Source: CBDCRK01 sp965220955
GTDB lineage: Bacteria; Desulfobacterota; Binatia; Bin18; CBDCRK01
Assembly (NCBI GenBank): GCA_965220955.1
Contig: CBDCRK010000036.1
Span: 62,001-126,000, forward strand
Direction of reading: 5' to 3'
DNA: 64,000 nucleotides
Notes under the pieces: model-generated
Told to the model about the DNA's origin: nothing
The model's database searches: none
The model's input: the letters and a program-made list of their open reading frames with translations, nothing else
Shown here: piece by piece, positions 8,796 through 15,187 of the stretch
How positions within the stretch are numbered: the first letter of the stretch is position 1
How the letters are laid out: every line of letters starts with the position of its first letter
Position numbers and translations under genes: made by a program

Positions 8796-9320
8796 TTATT
8801 CCCTTTCTAGCTTCCAGAGCTGGCGGGCCATGTTGGCGGATCCTTCAACCAACTGGCGAGCCCCGGCATTTTGGATCTCAAAGAGCTGAGCCCAGGAGGT
8901 GTCTTTGGCCCAGCCCGTGCTCTTCTCTTGGAAGGCCAGAAATTCTTTGGCCAGTTTCTCGCTGGTGTTAATATACCAGCCGGCTATCATCTTTGCTCCA
9001 CTAGACCACGAGTGACTATACGGGGAAAAGGAGTCGCAGAAAGGGAGAAAGCTTTCTTTTTCCGTTGCGGTTCTCTCTTCCGCCCTGGTCTTATCCCTTG
9101 CTGTAGCCTTTTCCTCTTCTGTGACCCTCTCTTTTGTTGCAGTTTCTTCCTCTACTACGGTTCTCTCCTCTGCTACAGTTTCTTCCTCTATGGGAGGGAT
9201 ATCCCCTAGTATGTTTTCCTCTTGCCTCAGGGTCTTTTCCTCCTGCTGTTGGTAACTTTCCCGAGCTGAGGAAGGCCACCCTTTCTTCTTTTTGCCACCG
9301 GTAGATTTTCTTTCTTTCAA
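8796..9320 (-). CDS. Phasin-like protein with long acidic, threonine-rich N-terminal extension
   Basis: A 174-residue protein in two parts. Residues ~1-20 are basic, residues ~25-90 are a low-complexity run of degenerate E-E-x-T-x-x-E units, and residues ~110-174 form the phasin-like helix region homologous to the 6206-6532 product (TSEKLAKEFLAFQEKSTGWA and ARQLWKLE). The start is TTG at 9320, with GGAG nine bases upstream. The gene has a copy of the 101-base PHA upstream repeat and its own terminator. A granule-associated role is inferred; the acidic arm is unusual. Confidence 0.7.
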   Translation of the reverse strand: MKERKSTGGKKKKGWPSSARESYQQQEEKTLRQEENILGDIPPIEEETVAEERTVVEEETATKERVTEEEKATARDKTRAEERTATEKESFLPFCDSFSPYSHSWSSGAKMIAGWYINTSEKLAKEFLAFQEKSTGWAKDTSWAQLFEIQNAGARQLVEGSANMARQLWKLERE

Positions 9321-9385
9321 TAAAATACTCCAATAGCTTGAGTTAACTGCCTACCCTACATAATAAAGGGATGGTCTGGCCTAAA

Positions 9386-9486
9386 CAACCAAAAGGCTGT
9401 CACTCAGGTGACCAATGCCGCACTTTATCCAACACTATCTCCATTTTGTGTCTCTTTAGTGACAATTAGGTGAACTCTTCGTTACC
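9386..9486 (-). promoter_or_regulatory. Upstream repeat B of the PHA genes
   Basis: Second copy of the 101-base block at 8475-8575, here 65 bases before the acidic phasin gene. The dyad reads GTCACTCAGGTGAC (9399-9412). The rest of 9321-9679 shows no gene; 9487-9679 holds nothing I can interpret. Confidence 0.6.
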
Positions 9487-9679
9487 TTGATCTAAATCGA
9501 ACTACAGGACATGGGGACAGAGGAGTGGTAGCCTAGTTCCACCCGCTATGGTCTTGTCAGCAAGTATAGATGTGATTATCGAATAAATTAGAGCGAACGC
9601 CCCAAACGGTCCCTCTCCCCTCCTACCACTAACCTGCCAAGTGCTGTCCTCAGGCAGAGTGCTTGCCATGACTGCAGGC

Positions 9680-9904
9680 TTAAGGTCTTTTGTGCAGGGC
9701 ACGCAGTAACAACCAAGCGGCAAGAAAACAGAGACCAGAAACTAGGACGGCTGACGGGATGATTTTACCCTCGCCTCCCAGAGATCCTTCTAGCGTGCCC
9801 GTGAGAAGCCAGAGCTGGACCAGAAGAAGCATCCCTAGAAATGCCATTACCAGGTATAGCACGGTGCTGCGTTGCTGTCGTAGGGTCGGCGGAGCTTGAG
9901 TCAT
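9680..9904 (-). CDS. Small membrane protein with two hydrophobic helices
   Basis: A 74-residue protein with two predicted membrane segments (VLYLVMAFLGMLLLVQLWLL near 15-34 and AVLVSGLCFLAAWLLLRAL near 52-70) joined by a glycine-rich loop. It begins seven bases after the Rieske gene stop, so it is co-transcribed with it. Small proteins of this kind (DUF6755-like) accompany Rieske/cytochrome electron-transfer modules; here it may anchor or stabilise the Rieske protein. No catalytic motif. Confidence 0.65.
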   Translation of the reverse strand: MTQAPPTLRQQRSTVLYLVMAFLGMLLLVQLWLLTGTLEGSLGGEGKIIPSAVLVSGLCFLAAWLLLRALHKRP

Positions 9905-9911
9905 TCCTGTA

Positions 9912-10439
9912 TCATCCCTGTTTTACCTCGGTTGCCCAGATCTCCTTATTATGAACTGACAGCACAATACGCGGCAGGGGCCGTTTAGGAGGACCTACCA
10001 ACGCCCGCCCGTCCTCTGCAGCAAAGTATCCTTCATGACAGGGGCAGCGCAGGCGGTTATGTGCACCTTCATAAACAACAGGGCACGACAGATGAGTGCA
10101 CCTCTGGCTGTAGGCAACAAAGCGGTCGGCGGAAAGGCGAAGGAGCAGGCAGGGATCGTTCGACGTTGGGTAGTGAAACAGCTTGGCTCCCCCAACCGGC
10201 ACATCCCTCACCTGGGCAATACGCACCGGAGTCGGAGGCATTGTATAGCAACGCTTCCACCACTCCCGTAGTCCAACCAGGATAGTGTCAAGAAACAAGG
10301 CACCGGAGATAAGCGTAAGAAAAGCGGTAAATTCACGCCGGGTAACATAGTGATCGTCTTCCCAGTTAATGGGAAAATCTTCACGCCAGTGGGAAGACCG
10401 GGGAAGGGAGAACGCTAAACGGGAATGATTCCTTTTCAT
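9912..10439 (-). CDS. Membrane-anchored Rieske [2Fe-2S] protein
   Basis: A 175-residue Rieske-fold electron-transfer protein. Cluster ligands are visible in CTHLSCPVV and CPCHEGYF, with two Cys and two His. A single N-terminal membrane segment (FLTLISGALFLDTILVGL, ~45-62) follows TRREF, which could be a weak Tat-type signal-anchor. RBS AAGGAAACC precedes the ATG. It lies between the 4Fe-4S fragment and the small membrane protein, so it is probably part of the electron chain of a nitrate-reductase-type complex. It appears intact although its partners are not. Confidence 0.85.
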   Translation of the reverse strand: MKRNHSRLAFSLPRSSHWREDFPINWEDDHYVTRREFTAFLTLISGALFLDTILVGLREWWKRCYTMPPTPVRIAQVRDVPVGGAKLFHYPTSNDPCLLLRLSADRFVAYSQRCTHLSCPVVYEGAHNRLRCPCHEGYFAAEDGRALVGPPKRPLPRIVLSVHNKEIWATEVKQG

Positions 10440-10470
10440 CTTGGTTTCCTTCTTCTCTAGCCCCTGACCT

Positions 10471-10767
10471 CTAATCCCCGACTCCTTGCAGAAAATCGGC
10501 TACGTCAAACTCTAGCTCGTCCGTCTCAAGACCCACCATTAAATGGACCTTGGTTCTCACTATTTGGCGGCCGAATACAAAGGTATTGATCGGTTGCGCC
10601 CCGCGGTTCTTTTCGATGGCCTGGCGTGGACCGTAATACAGAGCGCCGCTGGGGCAGACCGTTGCACACATGGGCTTGAGGCCGGCCGAAGTACGGTCAT
10701 AGCACATGTCACACTTCATCATCTGATCCATCTCGATCACATATTTGGGCACACCAAAGGGGCAGGC
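10471..10767 (-). pseudogene. 4Fe-4S dicluster ferredoxin, C-terminal fragment
   Basis: From Ala at 10767 to the stop the frame encodes a clear C-terminal half of an NrfC/HybA-type iron-sulfur protein: ACPFGVPKY, then MMKCDMCYDR and MCATVCPSGALYYG, supplying the Cys of two clusters. The open frame continues upstream to 10908, but those residues are an out-of-frame reading of the NirB-like gene and resemble nothing. The normal N-terminal cluster-binding half is missing. The frame overlaps the 3' end of the NirB-like gene, consistent with a deletion that fused two genes. See findings. Confidence 0.8.
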
Positions 10768-11494
10768 CAGTGACCCGTTCCTCGCCCAGGATGTGGGTAG
10801 TGATTGTCTCCAACAAGACCTGGACGCCCATCTGCTCCATGGTAGCCTTGAGGACTGCGCCAGCTTCAGAGTCAAGCTGCATGTGCATAAGCTGTGGCAC
10901 GGCTTCAATCACGGTAACTTCAACTCCGTGGGTGAGCAGCCCGCGGGCGGCCTCAAGTCCGAGCAGTCCACCGTCAATCACAGTAGCCTTGCGGCAGCGT
11001 TTAGCATAGGAGGCAATGTATTCGCAGTCGTCGACGGTGCGAAAGAGAAAGGTCCCGGGTTTGCCCATCCCCTCTATGGATGGAACGAAGGGGCGCGGTC
11101 CAGTGGCAATAATGACCTTGTCGTACGGTTCCACAATGGACGACGCATCCTGTTGGCAGCCATCCAAGCCATAGGGAGAGCCCGACCTTTTCATCGGTTT
11201 ACCAATAACGACTCGGCGCTTCCGGTCGATCAGGGTGGCCTTGATTCCGGCATGTAGCATGATGCCTTGCTCTTCGTACCAGGCAAGCGGGTTGAGGAAA
11301 ATCTCTTTCATCTTCTGCGAGCCATTGAGGACGTTGGAGAGTAGAATACGGTTGTAGTTACCGTAGGGTTCGGCGCCAAACATGCTGATGGCGAACTTTT
11401 GCGGGGCTCGTTTGAGGATTTCTTCAACCACGCGTGCGCCTGCCATGCCGTTACCAACCACTACAAGCCGCTCACCTTGTTCTCGAAGCATCAT
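10709..11494 (-). CDS. NirB-like NAD(P)/FAD-dependent oxidoreductase, C-terminally truncated
   Basis: The first ~240 residues are a pyridine nucleotide-disulfide oxidoreductase-type domain as in the N terminus of NirB: FAD motif VVVGNGMAGARVVEEI, PYGNYNRILLSNVL, the IIATGPRPFVP motif, and the NAD-binding GGLLGLEAARGL. The match stops at HILGEERV. The following 17 residues (TGLPLWCAQICDRD...) are an out-of-frame reading of the ferredoxin gene. A complete protein of this type is about 400 residues. Start ATG at 11494 with GGAGAGATAG upstream and a sigma-54 promoter at 11602-11617. Likely non-functional. Confidence 0.85.
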   Translation of the reverse strand: MMLREQGERLVVVGNGMAGARVVEEILKRAPQKFAISMFGAEPYGNYNRILLSNVLNGSQKMKEIFLNPLAWYEEQGIMLHAGIKATLIDRKRRVVIGKPMKRSGSPYGLDGCQQDASSIVEPYDKVIIATGPRPFVPSIEGMGKPGTFLFRTVDDCEYIASYAKRCRKATVIDGGLLGLEAARGLLTHGVEVTVIEAVPQLMHMQLDSEAGAVLKATMEQMGVQVLLETITTHILGEERVTGLPLWCAQICDRDGSDDEV

Positions 11495-11601
11495 CTATCT
11501 CTCCGTACCTTTCTTTTTGTTACTCCCCGCCTATAAGTTTCCGTGCTTCTGTATACGCCTGGTGATATCTCTCTGTACGCAGAGGAGGTTAAGGGGATAT
11601 G

Positions 11602-11617
11602 TGCAATCCCTGGGCCA
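11602..11617 (-). promoter_or_regulatory. Sigma-54 promoter of the NirB-like gene
   Basis: Minus-strand TGGCCCAGGGATTGCA has the -24 GG and -12 GC separated by exactly ten bases and TTGCA at -12. It lies 108 bases before the start codon. Further upstream, 11714-11731 (CTGTCTC..GATCACCAC on the minus strand) recurs before narK at 13323-13340 and may be an activator site. Confidence 0.7.
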
Positions 11618-11792
11618 TTTAGGCAGGAGGAAGCTAGAATCAGGTAAGTAGCGGGAAGAAAAGATTTTCTCTCCTACCGGCAGGACCCAGGTCGCCTCAG
11701 AAAGCAAAAGAAAGTGGTGATCAGGAGACAGGCAAGTAGCAATCTGCTGCTGAAGCAACAGGATAAGCTGAGCTCACCACTCTCCTGAAATT

Positions 11793-13067
11793 TTATGCAG
11801 CCGCCTGCTCTTGTGCCCGTATTCTTGCAGCCAGGGCTTGCTCGAGAGCCCTCTGTTCCTCTGCCTGAACCTGAGGCGAGAAACGCACCAACAAGGCAGA
11901 ACTTGCCGCAACAACCACAAAAATGCCTAAGTACAGCAAGGCTTGTTGTGTGCTCAGGCTCTCAGCCCGGAAGAGAAAGCCGGCAGCCACGGCTCCAGCA
12001 TTCCCTCCAGCACCCACTATACCGGCCACCGCTCCTAAGGCTTTTTTGTTCATAAAGGGCACCACCGCATAAGTCGCCCCGCAGGACATGTGGACAAAAA
12101 GACCAAAGACAACCATCATGATAACCGCTAGGGGCAGAATAGACATCTGGGAGAAGAGCATCAGAGCCAGACCTTCCAGCAGCAGCACAATGCCCATAAA
12201 TCGAACCCGACTTGTTAGCCCTCCCTTCACGGCCACCATGTCTGAAAAGACGCCGCCAAGGGTTCGGGCAAAAAGACTCATAAGGCCAAACAGCCCGGCA
12301 ATCAGACCGGCGGTTTTAACCTCCAAGCCAAAGTAGGCGTGGTAATACAAGGCAGCAATGTTGTGAATGGTCAGCTCCACGCCAAAACAAGCTGCGTAAA
12401 TCATAAACAAGGCCCACACCCGGTAATCCCTGGCCGCCAGGAGAAAGGACCCAGGCTCACCGTCATTGGCCGGTGGCAGTTCGCCCTTGTCACGAAGCTC
12501 CTTGTAATTGCCGTCCGGAGCGTCCTGGGTGAAAAAGTAATAGGCAATCCCAGAAAGGAACAGAATGACTCCAGGTACGACCATAGCCAGACGCCACCCC
12601 AGCATTTCATTCACGCCCAGACTCATAACGGCAACAAAGATCAGAGGCATCACTATCTGGGTGACCCCTCCCCCTAAATTACCCCAGCCCGCAGTTGTAG
12701 CATTGGCCGTACCAACGCAATTAGGCGCAAACATGACGGAGGTATGGTACTGCGTGATTACAAACGAAGCGCCGATTGCACCAATGGCTAGGCGAAACAG
12801 CAGGAAAGTTTCATAGCTGTTGGCTAGGCCAATACTCATAACTGGCAAAGACCCGAAGAGCAGGAGCCAAGTGTATGTGAGACGAGGCCCAAAACGATCA
12901 CAAAGCGGCCCAATAATCAGGCGCACCAAAACGGTAATGGCAACAGAGGCAATAAGGGTGTTGCCGATCTGTGCCTTGGTGAGCATCAAGTCCTCTCGCA
13001 CAATAGCCCTCAGAGGAGCAATGCCGAACCAACCAAAGAAACACAGAAAGAAGGCAAACCAGGTCAT
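11793..13067 (-). CDS. narK: NarK/NasA-type nitrate/nitrite transporter (MFS), with upstream in-frame stop
   Basis: A 12-helix major facilitator protein. WFAFFLCFFGWFGIAPL, the loop RLIIGPLCDRFGPRLTY and the nitrate-signature-like GWGNLGGGVTQ are characteristic of NarK/NasA. The frame given starts at ATG 13067, which has no RBS. The natural start is GTG at 13139, behind GAGGAGGT: it encodes 20 residues ending GLFSLATPQM, then TGA (13079-13077), then AFHMTWFAFF. In relatives the position between QM and AFH is normally Arg, so this looks like CGA changed to TGA. A weakly reinitiated product is possible. It is preceded by a sigma-54 promoter. Confidence 0.88.
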   Translation of the reverse strand: MTWFAFFLCFFGWFGIAPLRAIVREDLMLTKAQIGNTLIASVAITVLVRLIIGPLCDRFGPRLTYTWLLLFGSLPVMSIGLANSYETFLLFRLAIGAIGASFVITQYHTSVMFAPNCVGTANATTAGWGNLGGGVTQIVMPLIFVAVMSLGVNEMLGWRLAMVVPGVILFLSGIAYYFFTQDAPDGNYKELRDKGELPPANDGEPGSFLLAARDYRVWALFMIYAACFGVELTIHNIAALYYHAYFGLEVKTAGLIAGLFGLMSLFARTLGGVFSDMVAVKGGLTSRVRFMGIVLLLEGLALMLFSQMSILPLAVIMMVVFGLFVHMSCGATYAVVPFMNKKALGAVAGIVGAGGNAGAVAAGFLFRAESLSTQQALLYLGIFVVVAASSALLVRFSPQVQAEEQRALEQALAARIRAQEQAAA

Positions 13068-13180
13068 GTGAAAGGCTCACATCTGGGGTGTGGCAAGACT
13101 GAATAAACCGATTCGCGTTGCTTTGTTTTTGATCTCCACGAACTGACCTCCTCACCTCGTTTTTAGGGTTGTTGGAGGTT

Positions 13181-13196
13181 TGCAAGAATTGGACCA
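13181..13196 (-). promoter_or_regulatory. Sigma-54 promoter of narK
   Basis: Minus-strand TGGTCCAATTCTTGCA keeps GG-N10-GC spacing and TTGCA. It is 42 bases before the GTG at 13139. An element CTGTCTC..GATCACCAC (minus strand, 13340-13323) is shared with the NirB-like promoter region; the two spacings differ by 30 bases, close to three helical turns. The remaining bases to 13450 hold no gene. Confidence 0.65.
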
Positions 13197-13450
13197 TTAA
13201 GGCAGTCAGCGTATCGAACAAGGCAAATTTTGCAAAGAAAAAGGTTTCGCCATCTTCGACTGTGTGGAGGGAATAGACAGGGGGACAAAGAAATGTTGCT
13301 GAGGAAGCAGACAGCCAACAAGGTGGTGATCTAGAGACAGAACGGCTCCTGTGAAGACAGAAGAGACAAGTAGCCCTTGGTTCCGATTACCGTTCTGTGC
13401 GAATTGGCACCATCCCTCCTCTTTATGAATCTGGGATGTTTGCGCGGCTC

Positions 13451-13600
13451 TTACATATAGGAGGGGTCACAAGGCCGAGTGGTAGAGAAGTCTTTGGCCA
13501 TCTCCAAGAAGGGAAGGTCTTGCACCTTCTGCCAGGCATCTTTATCGAGTAGGCCAATAAGCAGGGCCACGTTTTCCAGGATTGCTTCAGTGCTGCGCAT
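13451..13600 (-). CDS. Possible small protein, 49 residues
   Basis: Starts at ATG 13600, 20 bases after the stop of the response-regulator gene, with GGGGAG nine bases upstream. The product is acidic-hydrophobic and helical (ENVALLIGLLDKDAW, LEMAKDFSTTRPCD). I do not recognise it. Position, strand and RBS suggest it is the last gene of the kinase-regulator unit, but it could equally be a remnant. Confidence 0.4.
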   Translation of the reverse strand: MRSTEAILENVALLIGLLDKDAWQKVQDLPFLEMAKDFSTTRPCDPSYM

Positions 13601-13620
13601 TGCTGCGATCTCCCCTAGGG

Positions 13621-14169
13621 TTAGACTAGTCTGTAGTGTTTTATGCGGTGGCGCAGCACGTTGCGACTGATGCCGAGTAGCTTGGCGGCTCTACCCACCA
13701 TTCTGTAGACGTTTTGCATGGGGTGGCTCTGCCCCAGAATAGGGAGCGCCTCGTTGATGGCCAGGCCTTTGTCTCTCTCTGACAATAAGACCGCTTTGCG
13801 TTTAAGCGTCTCAGCAATGAGCTGCTTCAACGCACTAACATCGAACGGTTTTAAGATGTACTCATCCGCGTCAAACTTGGTGGCACGAATAGCAGTCTCG
13901 GCCGTGCCAAAGGCAGTCATAATAATGACCGGCAGCTTAGGTTTCAGCGTCTTGAGTTTCTCCAACGCGTCCAGACCATCCTGCTTACCCAGGTGAACGT
14001 CAAGGAACACAAGGTCAGGAGTATCACCATTCACTCGAGCAAAAGCTTCTTCCGCGGAAAAAGCAGAGAGGATCTTATACTCACTACCCAGCAACCGACG
14101 AAACGAGTAGTGGATGTTGGGTTCGTCATCAACGACCAAGATCTTGGGCACTAAACGTTCTACCGTCAC
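13621..14169 (-). CDS. NtrC-family response regulator with AAA+ domain deleted
   Basis: Residues 1-125 are a complete receiver domain: acidic pair in VVDDEP, phospho-acceptor Asp in LVFLDVHLG, conserved Thr in IMTAFG and Lys in ILKPFD. Residues ~146-160 (PILGQSHPMQNVYRMVGRAA) are the entry to a sigma-54 activator domain, but it switches within GRAA to KLLGISRNVLRHRIKHY, a Fis-type helix-turn-helix. About 240-270 residues of AAA+ ATPase, with Walker boxes and the GAFTGA loop, are gone, in frame. The GTG start has GAGAGGTGG upstream. It could still bind DNA but cannot activate sigma-54 polymerase. Confidence 0.88.
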   Translation of the reverse strand: MTVERLVPKILVVDDEPNIHYSFRRLLGSEYKILSAFSAEEAFARVNGDTPDLVFLDVHLGKQDGLDALEKLKTLKPKLPVIIMTAFGTAETAIRATKFDADEYILKPFDVSALKQLIAETLKRKAVLLSERDKGLAINEALPILGQSHPMQNVYRMVGRAAKLLGISRNVLRHRIKHYRLV

Positions 14170-14221
14170 ACCGCATCCACCTCTCAGTTGACTGTCCCTG
14201 GCTATGAAGGAGGGAAGCTCC

Positions 14222-15118
14222 TTACCAGCTAGCGTCCAATGGTAACAACACTATTTTTGTCTGCGGCAATCGCCTGCGGTAACCGCCAGTGATCAAAGGG
14301 GCAGTCGGACTTCTACCATGGTTCCTACTGGCTCCTTGGATATAATCCGCAGCTTGGAAGCGAGGAGAGCGGGGGCGGGCAAAGTCAAGGAACTGGTCCA
14401 TCAGCAGCTTCATACGGGCCAGCTCTTTTTGTACAATTTCTAGATCATTATAAACCGGGCTGTCTGGCGTTGTCTCGCTGGCCATAGCATAAATCAGCAT
14501 GCTTATGGTGTTGAGGGGATTACGCAGTTCATGCGCCAGACCGGCGGAGAGTTTTCCCAGAGCAACTAGCTTCTCTGAATGCCGGAGTCGCTCCCGCGCT
14601 GCCATTTCCTCCCGATGGAGAGTGGCATTCTCGATGGCAATAGCTGACTGGCTGGCAAGTAGGGTGAGGAGACGGATATCGTCCTTGTTAAAGCCTCGTC
14701 TCTCACCCGTGTAGATATTGAGCAAGCCAATGACTTCAGCCTTGGTTCGCAAGGGCACGCTCAGAAGAGAACACAATCCCTCCCGCCTAGACAGCTCAGA
14801 GGATTGGTAGCGGGGATCCTTGCGTACATCCTCAATATACAACGGCCGGCCACTCTTCACCGCTTCGCCAATAAGGGCTGAGGCAATCTCGCGATTGGGC
14901 TGAGCTAGATATTCAGAGCTTGCCCCGTGTGTGGCGGTGATGTGCAATGTTCCCTCCTCTTTATCAATGAGCATGAGGGAAGAGACTTTAGCGTTTATCA
15001 GCCGGCAGGCATATAGGGCTACCCGCCGAAGCACCTCTTCGAGTTTGAGTGTAGAAGAGATCTCCTGGCTAATGGCCAGAAGAGCCTCCAATCTTTCCTG
15101 GAGTGCTGGCACACTCAT
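14222..15118 (-). CDS. GAF-domain sensor histidine kinase, ATPase domain deleted
   Basis: Residues ~10-165 form a GAF sensor domain. A HisKA segment follows with the phospho-acceptor His in SAGLAHELRNPLN. After FLDFARPRSPRFQAA the frame becomes unrelated sequence to the stop at 14222. In the next frame, 14352-14293 encodes LRIISKEPVGTMVEVRLPL and a stop, which is a typical kinase C terminus. So the N, G1 and F boxes of the ATPase are deleted and the end is out of frame. Start could be ATG 15118 or TTG 15145. It sits 69 bases after glnA2 (ATG) and just before the regulator gene; non-functional as a kinase. Confidence 0.88.
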   Translation of the reverse strand: MSVPALQERLEALLAISQEISSTLKLEEVLRRVALYACRLINAKVSSLMLIDKEEGTLHITATHGASSEYLAQPNREIASALIGEAVKSGRPLYIEDVRKDPRYQSSELSRREGLCSLLSVPLRTKAEVIGLLNIYTGERRGFNKDDIRLLTLLASQSAIAIENATLHREEMAARERLRHSEKLVALGKLSAGLAHELRNPLNTISMLIYAMASETTPDSPVYNDLEIVQKELARMKLLMDQFLDFARPRSPRFQAADYIQGASRNHGRSPTAPLITGGYRRRLPQTKIVLLPLDASW

Positions 15119-15187
15119 GAAAGATTGGGCTTCCCCCCTGGGCAAAAGGGAGGAAGAGAGGCTCTGGACCAGTGATGAATCAAGGGG

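Noticed and set aside
10768..10908. N-terminal 47 residues of the ferredoxin reading frame
   Set aside because: They are the NirB-like gene in another frame and resemble no ferredoxin N terminus.
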